Assembly: GCF_905397285.1 (NCBI RefSeq) | Contig: NZ_CAJPUX010000001.1 | Location: forward strand, 434,001-498,000 | Length of the DNA: 64,000 nt | Origin: Cupriavidus plantarum | Lineage (GTDB): Bacteria > Pseudomonadota > Gammaproteobacteria > Burkholderiales > Burkholderiaceae | Direction of reading: 5' to 3' | In this document: positions 25,658 to 35,394 of the stretch, in pieces | Layout: each line of letters starts with the position of its first letter | Position numbering within the stretch: the first letter of the stretch is position 1 | The notes under the pieces: model-generated | The model's database searches: none | What the model saw: the letters and a program-made list of their open reading frames with translations, nothing else | What the model was told of the DNA's origin: nothing | Translations under genes and position numbers: made by a program

Positions 25658-25989
25658 CTACGCCCCTGAGTCATACGGAGATCTGGATCGCGCTGGTCGG
25701 CATGGCCGCGGTCACGATCGTCACCCGCGCGCTGTTCCTGATGGCGGGCGAACGCGTGACGCTGCCGGACCGTATCCAGCGCGCGCTGCGCTATGCGCCT
25801 GCTGCCGCGCTGGCGGCGATCATCCTGCCGGACTTGCTGACCTTCGAAGGGCACTTCACGATTTCGCCCGCCAACGATCGCATGATGGCCGGCATTGCGG
25901 CCACGCTGTTCTACCTTGCCACGCGACGCATGGTCGGAATGATTGCGGTCGGCATGGCGGTGTACACCGCGCTGCGGTTTATCGGGTGA
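25654..25989 (+). CDS. azlD: AzlD family branched-chain amino-acid exporter, small subunit
   Basis: A 111-aa protein with four hydrophobic segments and the AzlD pattern AAVTIVTRALFLMAGERVTLPDRIQRALRYAPAAALAAIILPDLL. It partners AzlC. The start overlaps the azlC stop by four bases. There is no gene after it on this strand. Confidence 0.93.
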   Translation: MTTPLSHTEIWIALVGMAAVTIVTRALFLMAGERVTLPDRIQRALRYAPAAALAAIILPDLLTFEGHFTISPANDRMMAGIAATLFYLATRRMVGMIAVGMAVYTALRFIG

Positions 25990-26030
25990 ACTGGTCGCTG
26001 CACTGAGCGGCTGCACTGAGCCGCTGAAAC

Positions 26031-27101
26031 TCAAGCCGGGCCGGCCAGCACGCTGCCAATCCGCGTGAGCAGGTGCGCGAGCTGCGCCTGCGTGCCCGTG
26101 CCCGTCTTGGTGAAGATCGACTTGAGCTGCGTGCGGCTCGTCTCCCGCTTGACGCCGAGCTGCGTGCACGCTTCGGGCAGGCCGATGCCCGTCATCATCA
26201 GCGATGCGAGCCGTGACTCGGCTGGCGTGAGGGCGAAGAGGTCGCGCAGGATCGTGTTCATCGTCATCGGCGCGCCGCGGTTTTCGTGGATGGCCACGAG
26301 CGCGGCGTTGACCTCGCCGCCTGGCCGCATCGGCACGATGACGATTTGTGCGGTGCGGCCTTCGTGGCCGGCCGCGTGAATGGCCTGCGGCGGCGCGGCT
26401 GTCTCGCATACGAGCCGCAGCACCTCCGGTAATGGCCGCGACAGGCGCCATCCCGCCGTACCATGCGCGCCGGATCCACTCGTGCCGGCGTTGCCGTCCT
26501 GCGGCAGCAGCCGCCGCGCCCAGGCTTCGCCCGCTGCGTTGGCCACGATCAGCGCGCCGTTGCCGCGCGCCACCAGCACTGCGTACTGCAGCCGGGAGAT
26601 GACATCGATCGCGGCGCGCAACGCCAGCGCTTCCGCCTGCGCGCGCTGGCACAGCGCCATGGCCTGCCGCAGGTGCGGCACGGCCCAGTCGAGCGACTGC
26701 GCATCGTCCGCGTCATAGGGCGCTTGTTCGGGCCGCCGCTGCAGGCAAAGGTAGGTCTCGCGCCGCGGACTGCGGTCAACGAGGCAGGTCATGAGCGGCG
26801 GCGCGGACACGCCGCCGAAGAGTTGCGCCACGCCGGAGGCGCGGCGTAGGCCGATTTGCCATTGCCCGACGCTCAACGGGCCGGCCAGGCCCACGCGCGG
26901 ATCGCGCGGTGGGCTGATCGGTTCGCTGTCCGTGATACCCGAATGCGCGACTTCTTCCACGCGCGTGTGACCGTTGACGTGCTCCACGACGATGATGGAG
27001 GCCTGCGCGCTGTCGCTCTTTGTGCAGAGCGATCTCAGGCTGCGTCGCCATGCCGTGCGGTCCAGCATCCCCTCGTAGAGACCGCGGATCGTCTCATGCA
27101 T
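26031..27101 (-). CDS. LuxR-type HTH transcriptional regulator
   Basis: A 356-aa protein. About 290 residues form a variable N-terminal sensor part (PAS-like, with DRSPRRETYLCLQRR and AIDVISRLQYAVLVARGNGALIVANAAGEAW). A C-terminal LuxR/GerE helix-turn-helix follows: DLFALTPAESRLASLMMTGIGLPEACTQLGVKRETSRTQLKSIFTKTGTGTQAQL. There is no receiver domain and no acyl-homoserine-lactone signature. It is convergent with azlD and divergent from pgk. The target genes are unknown. Confidence 0.9.
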   Translation of the reverse strand: MHETIRGLYEGMLDRTAWRRSLRSLCTKSDSAQASIIVVEHVNGHTRVEEVAHSGITDSEPISPPRDPRVGLAGPLSVGQWQIGLRRASGVAQLFGGVSAPPLMTCLVDRSPRRETYLCLQRRPEQAPYDADDAQSLDWAVPHLRQAMALCQRAQAEALALRAAIDVISRLQYAVLVARGNGALIVANAAGEAWARRLLPQDGNAGTSGSGAHGTAGWRLSRPLPEVLRLVCETAAPPQAIHAAGHEGRTAQIVIVPMRPGGEVNAALVAIHENRGAPMTMNTILRDLFALTPAESRLASLMMTGIGLPEACTQLGVKRETSRTQLKSIFTKTGTGTQAQLAHLLTRIGSVLAGPA

Positions 27102-27521
27102 GAACGTCTCCCCGGAAACCGATTGCTGTACGAAAGCCCGCCGGCCGCCGAGTCTTTGTCCTCTTGACGCTGCGGCGCGTTTCCTCCTGCCTCGCGCGCG
27201 CGCGTTTTGTTCTCAATTGCATTCGCTTTACCGGCCGGCATCCCACCTGTCTGACATTGCAGACGTTATGGATACATTTCTCGCTACAGTACTCGAACTG
27301 CACCGCCGGGGGCAACGGCGCGCACCCCGTCTCCAGAGGGGGATATGGCAGAAATGCGACGAACTATCAAAACATGATCTGACGGTGATGGGATCGCCGC
27401 GGAGACATCGGCAGGGTCAGGCGCGGCGCGTAACGTGGGCAACCGCCCGCCGAACCCGTAATTCCGCAGCGGCGATCAGGTAAAATGGCGGTTTCCCCGA
27501 TTTATTTGCCCGCATCCCGCC
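27102..27521. other. Non-coding region between the LuxR-type gene and pgk
   Basis: About 420 bases with no supported gene. A short AT-richer stretch near 27255-27300 probably carries the LuxR-type promoter. TAAAAT at 27481-27486 is a candidate pgk -10 element, but no good -35 precedes it. The small frames here lack ribosome sites and conserved features. Confidence 0.5.
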
Positions 27522-28718
27522 ATGACCTCTGTCCTGCGTCTCTCCGATCTCATTTCCGAAGGCAAGATTTCCGGCAAACGCGTGTTTATCCGTGCCGACC
27601 TGAACGTGCCGCAGGATGACGCAGGCAACATCACGGAAGACACGCGCATCCGCGCATCCGTGCCTGCCATCGAGGCCTGCCTGGCCGCCGGCGCCGCCGT
27701 GATGGTGACGTCGCACCTGGGCCGCCCGACCGAAGGCGAGTTCAAGCCCGAGGATTCGCTGGCGCCGATCGCCGCGCGCCTGTCCGAGCTGCTCGGCAAG
27801 CCGGTGAAGCTGGTGCAGAACTGGGTCGATGGCGTCGACGTGGCGCCCGGGCAGGTGGTGCTGCTCGAGAACTGCCGCGTGAACAAGGGCGAGAAGAAGA
27901 ACAGCGACGAACTGGCGCAGAAGATGGCGCGCCTGTGCGACGTGTACGTGAACGACGCGTTCGGCACCGCGCACCGCGCGGAAGCCACCACGCACGGCAT
28001 CGCGAAGTACGCCCCTGTCGCGTGCGCGGGCCCGCTGCTCGCGGCCGAGATCGATGCGCTGGGCCGCGCGCTGGGCCAGCCTGCCCGTCCGCTGGTGGCG
28101 ATCGTCGCGGGCTCGAAGGTTTCCACCAAGCTCACCATCCTCAAGTCGCTGGCCGACAAGGTCGACCAGCTGATCGTCGGCGGCGGCATCGCCAACACGT
28201 TCATGCTGGCCGCGGGCCTGAAGATCGGCAAGTCCCTGGCCGAGGCCGACCTCGTGGAAGACGCGAAGACCATCATCGACATCATGGCCAAGCGTGGCGC
28301 CTCGGTGCCCATTCCCGTCGATGTGGTGTGCGCGAAGGAATTCAGCGCGACGGCCGCGGCCACCGTCAAGGACGTCAAGGACGTGGCGGACGACGACATG
28401 ATCCTCGACATCGGTCCGAAGACGGCCGCGCAACTGGCCGACCAGCTCAAGGCCGCCGGCACGATCGTCTGGAACGGTCCGGTCGGCGTGTTCGAGTTCG
28501 ACCAGTTCGGCAACGGCACCAAGGTGCTCGCGCAGGCGATCGCCGATTCGAAGGGATTCTCGATCGCGGGCGGCGGGGATACGCTCGCCGCGATCGCCAA
28601 GTACGGCATTGCCGACCGCATTGGCTATATCTCCACCGGCGGTGGCGCGTTCCTCGAGTTCCTCGAGGGCAAGAAGCTGCCGGCGTTCGAAGTGCTGGAG
28701 CAGCGCGCGGCGGGTTGA
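27522..28718 (+). CDS. pgk: Phosphoglycerate kinase
   Basis: A 398-aa glycolytic and Calvin-cycle enzyme that transfers phosphate between 1,3-bisphosphoglycerate and ADP. Landmarks are [73 protein letters not shown], and the nucleotide site [16 protein letters not shown] with GGGDTLAAI near the end. It is the first gene of pgk-pyk-fba on this strand. Confidence 0.99.
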   Translation: MTSVLRLSDLISEGKISGKRVFIRADLNVPQDDAGNITEDTRIRASVPAIEACLAAGAAVMVTSHLGRPTEGEFKPEDSLAPIAARLSELLGKPVKLVQNWVDGVDVAPGQVVLLENCRVNKGEKKNSDELAQKMARLCDVYVNDAFGTAHRAEATTHGIAKYAPVACAGPLLAAEIDALGRALGQPARPLVAIVAGSKVSTKLTILKSLADKVDQLIVGGGIANTFMLAAGLKIGKSLAEADLVEDAKTIIDIMAKRGASVPIPVDVVCAKEFSATAAATVKDVKDVADDDMILDIGPKTAAQLADQLKAAGTIVWNGPVGVFEFDQFGNGTKVLAQAIADSKGFSIAGGGDTLAAIAKYGIADRIGYISTGGGAFLEFLEGKKLPAFEVLEQRAAG

Positions 28719-28721
28719 TGC

Positions 28722-28756
28722 GTGACGGCGGGCCGCGTTTGCCGCGGCCCGTGTCA
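28722..28756 (+). other. Long hairpin between pgk and pyk
   Basis: Stem arms 28729-28737 and 28743-28751 pair perfectly over 9 GC-rich bases. Outer GTGAC (28722-28726) and GTCAC (28752-28756) extend it across small internal bulges. There is no T-run, so RNA stabilisation or partial attenuation between pgk and pyk is more likely than full termination. Confidence 0.6.
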
Positions 28757-28793
28757 CATGGCACGACCGCCAGCGATCGCACGGATGCCTTGG

Positions 28794-28832
28794 ACATGAG
28801 CCCCCCGGCATGAGCCCCAGACATGAGCCCCC
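28794..28832 (+). repeat. Three-copy CATGAGCCCC repeat before pyk
   Basis: CATGAGCCCC occurs at 28795, 28809 and 28822, spaced 13-14 bases, immediately upstream of the pyk ribosome site. Each copy contains an ATG, so false starts are possible. Confidence 0.75.
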
Positions 28833-28851
28833 GACAGAAGGAGTTGCCCGC

Positions 28852-30288
28852 ATGACCCGCATGACCAAGATCGTCGCCACGATCGGCCCGGCCTCGAGCA
28901 CGCTCGAGATGCTGACGCGCATGATCGCCGCCGGCGTCGACGTGGTACGCCTGAATTTCTCCCACGGCACCGCGCAGGACCATATCGACCGCGCCACGCT
29001 CGTGCGCGAGGCCGCGCGGGCCTGCTCGCGCGAAGTCGCGATCATGTGCGACCTGCAGGGCCCGAAGATCCGCGTCGGCAAGTTCGAGCAGGGCAAGGTC
29101 ACGCTCAAGCCGGGCGACCCGTTCGTGCTCGACGCGACGTGCGAGCTCGGCAACCAGGAACGCGTGGGTCTCGACTATCGCGACCTGCCGCGTGACGTCG
29201 GTCCCGGGGACGTGCTGCTGCTCAACGATGGACTCATCGTGCTCGTGGTCGAGCGCGTGATCGGGCCGGAGATTTTCACCAAGGTGAAGATCGGCGGCGA
29301 TCTGTCGAACAACAAGGGCATCAACCGCCAGGGCGGCGGGTTGTCCGCCCCCGCGCTGACCGCGAAGGACATGGAGGACATCAAGACCGCCATGGCGCTC
29401 GGCGCGGACTACATCGCGGTGAGCTTTCCCAAGAACGCTACCGACATGGAGATGGCCCGCCAGCTCGCGGCCGTCGCGGGCCAGCCGCATGGCCACAAGG
29501 CGCGCATGATCGCCAAGATCGAGCGCGCCGAGGCCATCCGCCCGGGCGTGCTCGAGGAAATCCTGCAGGCGTCCGACGGCATCATGGTCGCGCGTGGCGA
29601 CCTGGCCGTGGAAGTCGGCAACGCCGCCGTGCCGGCCTTGCAGAAGCGCATGATCAAGCTCGCGCGGGAAGCCAACAAGCTGACCATCACGGCCACGCAG
29701 ATGATGGAAAGCATGATCGTGAACCCGGTGCCGACGCGCGCCGAGGTGTCCGACGTGGCCAATGCCGTGCTGGACGGCACCGATGCGGTAATGACGTCGG
29801 CGGAAACCGCCGCGGGCCGCTATCCCGTGGAAACGGTCGAGGCGATGGCCGCGATCTGCCTGGAGGCCGAGAAGTCCGAGGTGGTGCAGCTCGATACCGA
29901 CTTCCTGAATCAGACATTCTCGCGCATCGACCAGTCGATCGCGATGGGTGCGCTGTTCACCGCCTATCATCTTGGTGTGAAGGCCATTGCCGCGCTGACC
30001 GACTCCGGCGCGACGGCATTGTGGATGAGCCGCCACCGGATTCATGTGCCGATCTACGCGATGACGCCGAACCTCGCTTCGCAGCGCAAGATGCAGCTCT
30101 ACCGCAATGTGGTGCCGCTTCCGCTGGAGTCGAGCACGGATCGCGATACCGCGCTGGAGCAGGCCGAGGCGCTGCTGCTGGCGCAGGGCGTGGTGCAGCG
30201 CGGCGACTTTATCGTGCTCACGGTGGGGGAACCGATGGGCCAGGCGGGTGGAACGAATACGCTGAAGATCGTGCGCGTAGGCAGTTGA
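28852..30288 (+). CDS. pyk: Pyruvate kinase
   Basis: A 478-aa enzyme converting phosphoenolpyruvate and ADP to pyruvate and ATP. Visible are [49 protein letters not shown], the active-site helix [14 protein letters not shown] with [14 protein letters not shown], and [12 protein letters not shown]-terminal allosteric domain follows. The start at 28852 has AAGGAG 8 bases upstream. In-frame ATGs upstream lie in the small repeat and were rejected. Confidence 0.98.
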   Translation: MTRMTKIVATIGPASSTLEMLTRMIAAGVDVVRLNFSHGTAQDHIDRATLVREAARACSREVAIMCDLQGPKIRVGKFEQGKVTLKPGDPFVLDATCELGNQERVGLDYRDLPRDVGPGDVLLLNDGLIVLVVERVIGPEIFTKVKIGGDLSNNKGINRQGGGLSAPALTAKDMEDIKTAMALGADYIAVSFPKNATDMEMARQLAAVAGQPHGHKARMIAKIERAEAIRPGVLEEILQASDGIMVARGDLAVEVGNAAVPALQKRMIKLAREANKLTITATQMMESMIVNPVPTRAEVSDVANAVLDGTDAVMTSAETAAGRYPVETVEAMAAICLEAEKSEVVQLDTDFLNQTFSRIDQSIAMGALFTAYHLGVKAIAALTDSGATALWMSRHRIHVPIYAMTPNLASQRKMQLYRNVVPLPLESSTDRDTALEQAEALLLAQGVVQRGDFIVLTVGEPMGQAGGTNTLKIVRVGS

Positions 30289-30406
30289 CCGACAGCCGGA
30301 GTGTGCCCCGACGGACAGACGGCGGGGCGCGCGTGTGCGAGGCTGCCGAAGCCCGGAAGAACATACAGAAACGACTACAGAACCATTTTTTATTCAGGAG
30401 TTTGAG

Positions 30407-31471
30407 ATGCCACTCGTTTCCATGCGCCAGCTGCTGGACCACGCCGCCGAGAACGGCTACGGTCTGCCCGCGTTCAACGTCAACAACCTCGAGCAGGTGC
30501 AGGCCATCATGCAGGCGGCCGACGAGGTCAACGCTCCTGTGATCATGCAAGCGTCGGCAGGCGCGCGCAAATACGCGGGCGAGCACTTCCTGCGCCATCT
30601 GATCGAAGCGGCCGTGGAAGCGTATCCGCACATCCCTGTGGTGATGCACCAGGATCACGGCCAGTCGCCGGCGATCTGCCAGGCCGCGATCGACCTGAAC
30701 TTCTCGTCCGTGATGATGGACGGCTCGCTGCGCGAAGACGGCAAGACGCCGGCCGACTACGAGTACAACGTCGACGTGACCCGCAAGGTCGTGCAGATGG
30801 CTCACGCGCTCGGCGTGACGGTCGAAGGCGAACTGGGTTGCCTGGGCTCGCTGGAAACCGGTGAAGCGGGCGAGGAAGACGGTATCGGCGCCGAAGGCAA
30901 GCTCGATCACTCGATGCTGCTGACGGACCCCGAGCAGGCCGCCGACTTCGTCAAGGCCACGCAGCTCGACGCGCTGGCCATCGCGATCGGCACCTCGCAC
31001 GGCGCATACAAGTTCACGCGCAAGCCGACGGGCGACATCCTCGCGATTAGCCGCATCAAGGAAATCCACGCGCGCATTCCCAACACCCACCTGGTGATGC
31101 ACGGTTCGTCGTCGGTGCCGCAGGAACTGCTGGAAGAGATTCGCCAGTTCGGTGGCGACATGAAGGAAACGTACGGCGTGCCGGTCGAAGAGATCCAGGA
31201 AGCCATCAAGTACGGCGTGCGCAAGATCAACATCGACACCGACATCCGTCTGGCGATGACGGGCGCGATTCGCCGCTTCTTCGCGGAGAACCCGAGCAAG
31301 TTCGACCCGCGCGAGTACCTGAAGCCGGCCCGCGAAGCCGCCAAGCAGGTCTGCAAGGCGCGCTACGTCGCGTTCGGCTGCGAAGGACAGGCCAGCAAGA
31401 TCAAGGCGGTTTCGCTGACCGACATCGCCCAGCAGTACAAGTCGGGCAAGCTGTCGCAAGTCGTGCAGTAA
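30407..31471 (+). CDS. fba: Fructose-bisphosphate aldolase, class II (Calvin-cycle subtype)
   Basis: A 354-aa zinc-dependent aldolase that splits fructose-1,6-bisphosphate into two trioses. The N-terminus [30 protein letters not shown], the metal ligands in [11 protein letters not shown] and in [12 protein letters not shown], the glycine loop GTSHGAYKF, and HGSSSVP with [10 protein letters not shown] identify the family. The insertion [15 protein letters not shown] is typical of the Calvin-cycle subtype. The ribosome site is CAGGAG. Confidence 0.97.
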   Translation: MPLVSMRQLLDHAAENGYGLPAFNVNNLEQVQAIMQAADEVNAPVIMQASAGARKYAGEHFLRHLIEAAVEAYPHIPVVMHQDHGQSPAICQAAIDLNFSSVMMDGSLREDGKTPADYEYNVDVTRKVVQMAHALGVTVEGELGCLGSLETGEAGEEDGIGAEGKLDHSMLLTDPEQAADFVKATQLDALAIAIGTSHGAYKFTRKPTGDILAISRIKEIHARIPNTHLVMHGSSSVPQELLEEIRQFGGDMKETYGVPVEEIQEAIKYGVRKINIDTDIRLAMTGAIRRFFAENPSKFDPREYLKPAREAAKQVCKARYVAFGCEGQASKIKAVSLTDIAQQYKSGKLSQVVQ

Positions 31472-31481
31472 TGCGCTCGAT

Positions 31482-31512
31482 GCCCTCTCCCTTCGGGGGG
31501 AGGGCTGTTTTA
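31482..31512 (+). terminator. Rho-independent terminator after fba
   Basis: A 10-bp stem with one G-T wobble (31482-31491 with 31496-31505), a TTCG loop and the tail TGTTTTAC lies 10 bases after the fba stop, before purC. Confidence 0.85.
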
Positions 31513-31538
31513 CGTTTACGTTCCCCAGTTCTACCACC

Positions 31539-32447
31539 ATGTCCGAAGCCCTCTACGATTCCTCCATTCAATCCCTGCCGCTGCTCGGCCGCGGCAAGGT
31601 GCGCGACAACTATGCCGTCGGCGACGACAAGCTGCTGATCGTCACGACGGACCGACTGTCCGCGTTCGATGTGATCATGGGGGAGCCGATCCCGGCCAAG
31701 GGCCGCGTGCTGAACCAGATGGCCAACTTCTGGTTCAAGCGCCTCGCGCACATCGTGCCGAACCACGAGACCGGCGTGTCGGCCGAGAGCGTGGTCGCGC
31801 CGAATGAGGTGGCGCAGGTGCAGGGCCGCGCGGTGGTGGTCAAGCGGCTGAAGCCGATCCTCGTCGAGGCGGTGGTGCGCGGCTACCTCGCCGGCAGCGG
31901 CTGGAAGGACTACCAGACGACGGGCAAGGTGTGCGGCATCGCGCTGCCGGCCGGCCTGCAGAACGCGCAGAAGCTGCCTGAGCCGATCTTCACGCCGGCC
32001 GCCAAGGCGGAGATGGGCGAGCACGACGAGAACATCTCGTTCGAGGAAGTCGAGCAGCGCATCGGCAAGGAACTGGCCGAGAAGATGCGCGACATCTCGA
32101 TCCGCCTGTACAAGGAAGCCGCCGAATACGCGGCCACGCGCGGCATCATCATCGCCGACACCAAGTTCGAGTTCGGCCTGGACGAGAACGGCACGCTGAC
32201 GCTGATGGACGAGGTGCTGACCGCCGACTCCTCGCGCTTCTGGCCGGCCGACTCCTATCAGGTTGGCACCAACCCGCCGTCGTTCGACAAGCAATTCGTG
32301 CGCGACTGGCTGGAAGCCGTGCGCATCGACGGCAAGCCGTGGCCGAAGACCGCGCCGGCGCCGAAGCTGCCCGAAGACGTCGTGCAGAAGACGGCCGACA
32401 AGTACAAGGAAGCGTTGACGCGCCTGACGGGCGAAGCGCTGCTGTAA
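31539..32447 (+). CDS. purC: Phosphoribosylaminoimidazole-succinocarboxamide (SAICAR) synthase
   Basis: A 302-aa enzyme of the longer, yeast-like SAICAR synthase branch. It joins aspartate to CAIR using ATP, step 8 of IMP synthesis. Landmarks are [64 protein letters not shown], and [13 protein letters not shown] [33 protein letters not shown]. It starts a purC-purE-purK run. Confidence 0.98.
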   Translation: MSEALYDSSIQSLPLLGRGKVRDNYAVGDDKLLIVTTDRLSAFDVIMGEPIPAKGRVLNQMANFWFKRLAHIVPNHETGVSAESVVAPNEVAQVQGRAVVVKRLKPILVEAVVRGYLAGSGWKDYQTTGKVCGIALPAGLQNAQKLPEPIFTPAAKAEMGEHDENISFEEVEQRIGKELAEKMRDISIRLYKEAAEYAATRGIIIADTKFEFGLDENGTLTLMDEVLTADSSRFWPADSYQVGTNPPSFDKQFVRDWLEAVRIDGKPWPKTAPAPKLPEDVVQKTADKYKEALTRLTGEALL

Positions 32448-32467
32448 TCGACGACGGACCGAGCAAC

Positions 32468-32977
32468 ATGAGCAACGAAGCAAACAAGCAAGGCGCGGCC
32501 GTAGTCGGCGTGGTCATGGGCAGCAGTTCCGACTGGGACGTGATGCAGCACGCGGTGGCCATGCTGAAGGATTTTGGCGTGGCGTTCGAAGCGCGGGTCG
32601 TCTCCGCGCACCGCATGGCCGACGACATGTTCGAGTACGCCGAGACCGCGCGCGGCCGCGGCATTCGCGCGATCATCGCCGGTGCCGGCGGCGCCGCGCA
32701 TCTGCCTGGCATGATCGCCGCCAAGACGATCGTGCCGGTATTCGGCGTGCCCGTGCCGTCGAAGTACCTCCGTGGCGAAGACTCGCTGCTGTCGATCGTG
32801 CAGATGCCGAAGGGCGTGCCCGTGGCGACCTTCGCTATCGGCGAAGCCGGCGCGGCCAACGCGGCGCTGCATGCGATCGCGACGCTCGCGACGACCGATG
32901 CGGCACTGGCCGATGCGCTGGAAGCCTTCCGCGCGAAGCAGACCGAAGCGGCGCGCGCGATGAAGCTGCCCGTCTGA
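32468..32977 (+). CDS. purE: N5-carboxyaminoimidazole ribonucleotide mutase
   Basis: A 169-aa class I PurE that rearranges N5-CAIR to CAIR. It has the phosphate and active-site loop [29 protein letters not shown] with the catalytic His, and [17 protein letters not shown]. Twenty bases separate it from purC, and purK follows after 91 bases. Confidence 0.98.
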   Translation: MSNEANKQGAAVVGVVMGSSSDWDVMQHAVAMLKDFGVAFEARVVSAHRMADDMFEYAETARGRGIRAIIAGAGGAAHLPGMIAAKTIVPVFGVPVPSKYLRGEDSLLSIVQMPKGVPVATFAIGEAGAANAALHAIATLATTDAALADALEAFRAKQTEAARAMKLPV

Positions 32978-33068
32978 CGCCCGTTGTCATGAGGCACAAC
33001 GCCGGCGGGGCTTGCTAGTTCACGCTGCCGCCGGTTCTGGTTTACCTGCTGTTCTTACGTTCTTTCGC

Positions 33069-34313
33069 ATGCCGACCGATATCCATCCCTACCTGTCCGA
33101 AGCCCATACGCCCGAGTCGCGCGCCGAGTTCGGCGTCGATCAACCCGGTGCGCCGATTCTGCCTGGTGCCTGGCTTGGCATGCTGGGCGGCGGGCAGCTT
33201 GGCCGCATGTTCACGCACGCGGCGCAGTCGATGGGCTATCGCGTGTGCGTGCTCGATCCGGACCAGGACAGCCCCGCGGGCACGGTGGCGGATCGTCATA
33301 TCTGCGCGCCGTACACCGACGAAGCGGCGCTCAACGAGATGGCGAAGCTGTGCCAGGCCGTGAGCACGGAGTTCGAAAACGTGCCGTCGATGTCGCTGGA
33401 CCGCCTCGAGCAGCTTGGCGCGTTCGTGGCGCCGCGCGGATACTGTGTGTCCATCGCGCAGAACCGCATCGGCGAGAAGAAGTTCTTTGCCTCGTGCGCC
33501 GAGCGCACGGGCGTGCCCACCGCGCCGCACTGGGTGATCCAGCACGACGCGGATGTCGACCAGGTGCCCGAGGCGCTGCTGCCCGGCATCCTGAAGACCG
33601 CGCGCATGGGGTATGACGGCAAGGGTCAGGCGCGCGTGAAGACGCGCGAGGATGTCCGTGCCGCGTGGCGCGCGATGCAGCATGTGCCTTGCGTGCTCGA
33701 ACAGATGCTGCCGCTGGCTTACGAAGTGTCCGTGCTCGCCGCGCGTGCCGCGGACGGTTCCACCGCGACGTGGCCGCTGGCGGAGAACGTGCACCGCGAT
33801 GGCATCCTGTTTTCGACGACGATGCCGTCGTCGAGCGTGTCCGACGATATCGCCAATCGCGCGCGTGCAGCTGCCGCCATCATCGCGACCGAGATGGGGT
33901 ATGTCGGCGTGCTGTGCATCGAGTTCTTCGTGCTGACCGATGGGTCGCTCGTCGCCAACGAGATGGCCCCGCGCCCGCACAACTCCGGGCACATCACCAT
34001 GGATGCCTGCGAGACGAGCCAGTTCGAGCAGCAGGTGCGCGCGATGGCGCGCATGCCGCTTGGCAGCACGCGTCAGCATTCGGCGGGCAAGATGCTGAAT
34101 CTGCTGGGCGACGCGTGGTTCGAGTTCGGGCTCGAGCGCACGCCCGCGTGGGATCAGGTCATTGCGCAGCCGGGCGCCAAGCTCCATCTCTACGGCAAGA
34201 GCGATGCGCGTCCCGCGCGGAAGATGGGCCACGTGAATTGTGTCGGCGATGACGCTGCCGTCGCGGACGCCGCGTTCGTGGCGGCGGCTGACGCGCTGCA
34301 CATTCCCCTCTGA
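33069..34313 (+). CDS. purK: N5-carboxyaminoimidazole ribonucleotide synthase
   Basis: A 414-aa ATP-grasp enzyme that makes N5-CAIR from AIR, bicarbonate and ATP, the substrate of Pur[17 protein letters not shown] opens the catalytic part after an unusual 35-residue polar N-terminal extension. It continues with [33 protein letters not shown], and [17 protein letters not shown]. The start at 33069 was chosen over 33012. The Sua5-type gene begins right after the stop. Confidence 0.96.
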   Translation: MPTDIHPYLSEAHTPESRAEFGVDQPGAPILPGAWLGMLGGGQLGRMFTHAAQSMGYRVCVLDPDQDSPAGTVADRHICAPYTDEAALNEMAKLCQAVSTEFENVPSMSLDRLEQLGAFVAPRGYCVSIAQNRIGEKKFFASCAERTGVPTAPHWVIQHDADVDQVPEALLPGILKTARMGYDGKGQARVKTREDVRAAWRAMQHVPCVLEQMLPLAYEVSVLAARAADGSTATWPLAENVHRDGILFSTTMPSSSVSDDIANRARAAAAIIATEMGYVGVLCIEFFVLTDGSLVANEMAPRPHNSGHITMDACETSQFEQQVRAMARMPLGSTRQHSAGKMLNLLGDAWFEFGLERTPAWDQVIAQPGAKLHLYGKSDARPARKMGHVNCVGDDAAVADAAFVAAADALHIPL

Positions 34314-34349
34314 GTGTCTTCGAGTTTTTTTGCGTTGTCCGAGTTGTCG

Positions 34350-35342
34350 ATGTCCTCACGCATGCCCACCGCCGCCGAACTCGACGAGGCTGTTCGCCTG
34401 CTCGAAGCGGGCGAGCTCGTCGCGTTTCCGACCGAGACCGTGTATGGCCTCGGCGCCGATGCCGAGAATCCCGAAGCCGTCGCGCGCATCTTCGCCGCGA
34501 AGGGGCGGCCTTCGAATCATCCGGTGATCGTGCATGTGGTCGATGGGGGCGATGTCAGCTACTGGGCCGACACCGTGCCGGATGCCGCGCAGAAGCTGAT
34601 CGATGCTTTCTGGCCGGGACCGCTGACGCTGATCCTCAAGCGCGCGGCGCATATTCCCGCTGCGGTGGCTGGGGGGCAGGACAGTCTTGGATTGCGGTGT
34701 CCTTCGCATCCGGTGGCGCAGGCGTTGTTGTCGCGCTTTCGGCGCGGGCAAGGTGGCATCGCGGCGCCTTCGGCGAACAAGTTCGGGCAGGTAAGCCCGA
34801 CCACCGCGCAGCATGTGCGGGACGAGTTTGGCGATGCCGTGTATGTGCTCGAGGGCGATGGGGTCGATGTTGGCATCGAGTCCACGATCGTCGATCTGTC
34901 GCGGCTCGATCAGGGGGTGGGGCCGGTGCTGCTGCGGCCGGGGGCGATTACGCCCGCGATGATGGAGGCGGTTCTGGGGACCGCGCCGTTGCCGCCTGAC
35001 GCCGCGGCGCCCCGCGCTTCCGGGACGTTGCGCGCGCACTATGCGCCGCGGACGGCGCTGGTGCTTGCCGATGCGGCGTCTTTATCCGCCTATGTCGCCG
35101 CGCTGCCCGCGGACGGGCGGCTCGCCTTTGTCGGGCGCGTTGCGCCTGCGGGCAAGGATGATCGTTGCGTGTTTGTTGCCGCGCCGGCCACGCCCGAGGC
35201 GTATGCACGCGAGTTGTATCGCCTGCTGCGGCGGCTCGACAAGGAAGGCTTCACGCGGCTGGTGTTCGAGCCGGTGCCTGCTGGTCATGCGTGGGATGGT
35301 GTGCGGGATCGGTTGGGGCGGGCGGCGGCGGCTTTCGAGTGA
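34350..35342 (+). CDS. Sua5/YciO/YrdC L-threonylcarbamoyladenylate synthase
   Basis: A 330-aa protein. The N-terminal two thirds are the YrdC domain (LLEAGELVAFPTETVYGLGADAENPEAVARIFAAKGRPSNHP, then GGIAAPSANKFGQVSPTTA). A Sua5-specific C-terminal domain follows a linker beginning APRASGTLRAHYAPRT. The enzyme makes threonylcarbamoyl-AMP from Thr, bicarbonate and ATP for t6A37 of ANN-decoding tRNAs. TsaE of the same pathway is encoded at 61.8 kb. The start could instead be GTG at 34314, directly after the purK stop, or ATG at 34362. Confidence 0.93.
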   Translation: MSSRMPTAAELDEAVRLLEAGELVAFPTETVYGLGADAENPEAVARIFAAKGRPSNHPVIVHVVDGGDVSYWADTVPDAAQKLIDAFWPGPLTLILKRAAHIPAAVAGGQDSLGLRCPSHPVAQALLSRFRRGQGGIAAPSANKFGQVSPTTAQHVRDEFGDAVYVLEGDGVDVGIESTIVDLSRLDQGVGPVLLRPGAITPAMMEAVLGTAPLPPDAAAPRASGTLRAHYAPRTALVLADAASLSAYVAALPADGRLAFVGRVAPAGKDDRCVFVAAPATPEAYARELYRLLRRLDKEGFTRLVFEPVPAGHAWDGVRDRLGRAAAAFE

Positions 35343-35394
35343 GCTTCCCCTTTGGGTCAAGATGAGCCCGCTTCCCCTGCCGCGGCGCGAGCCG

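Noticed and set aside
27100..27483. 127-codon frame upstream of pgk
   Set aside because: No ribosome site, Arg-rich random composition and no resemblance to any family; better seen as intergenic.
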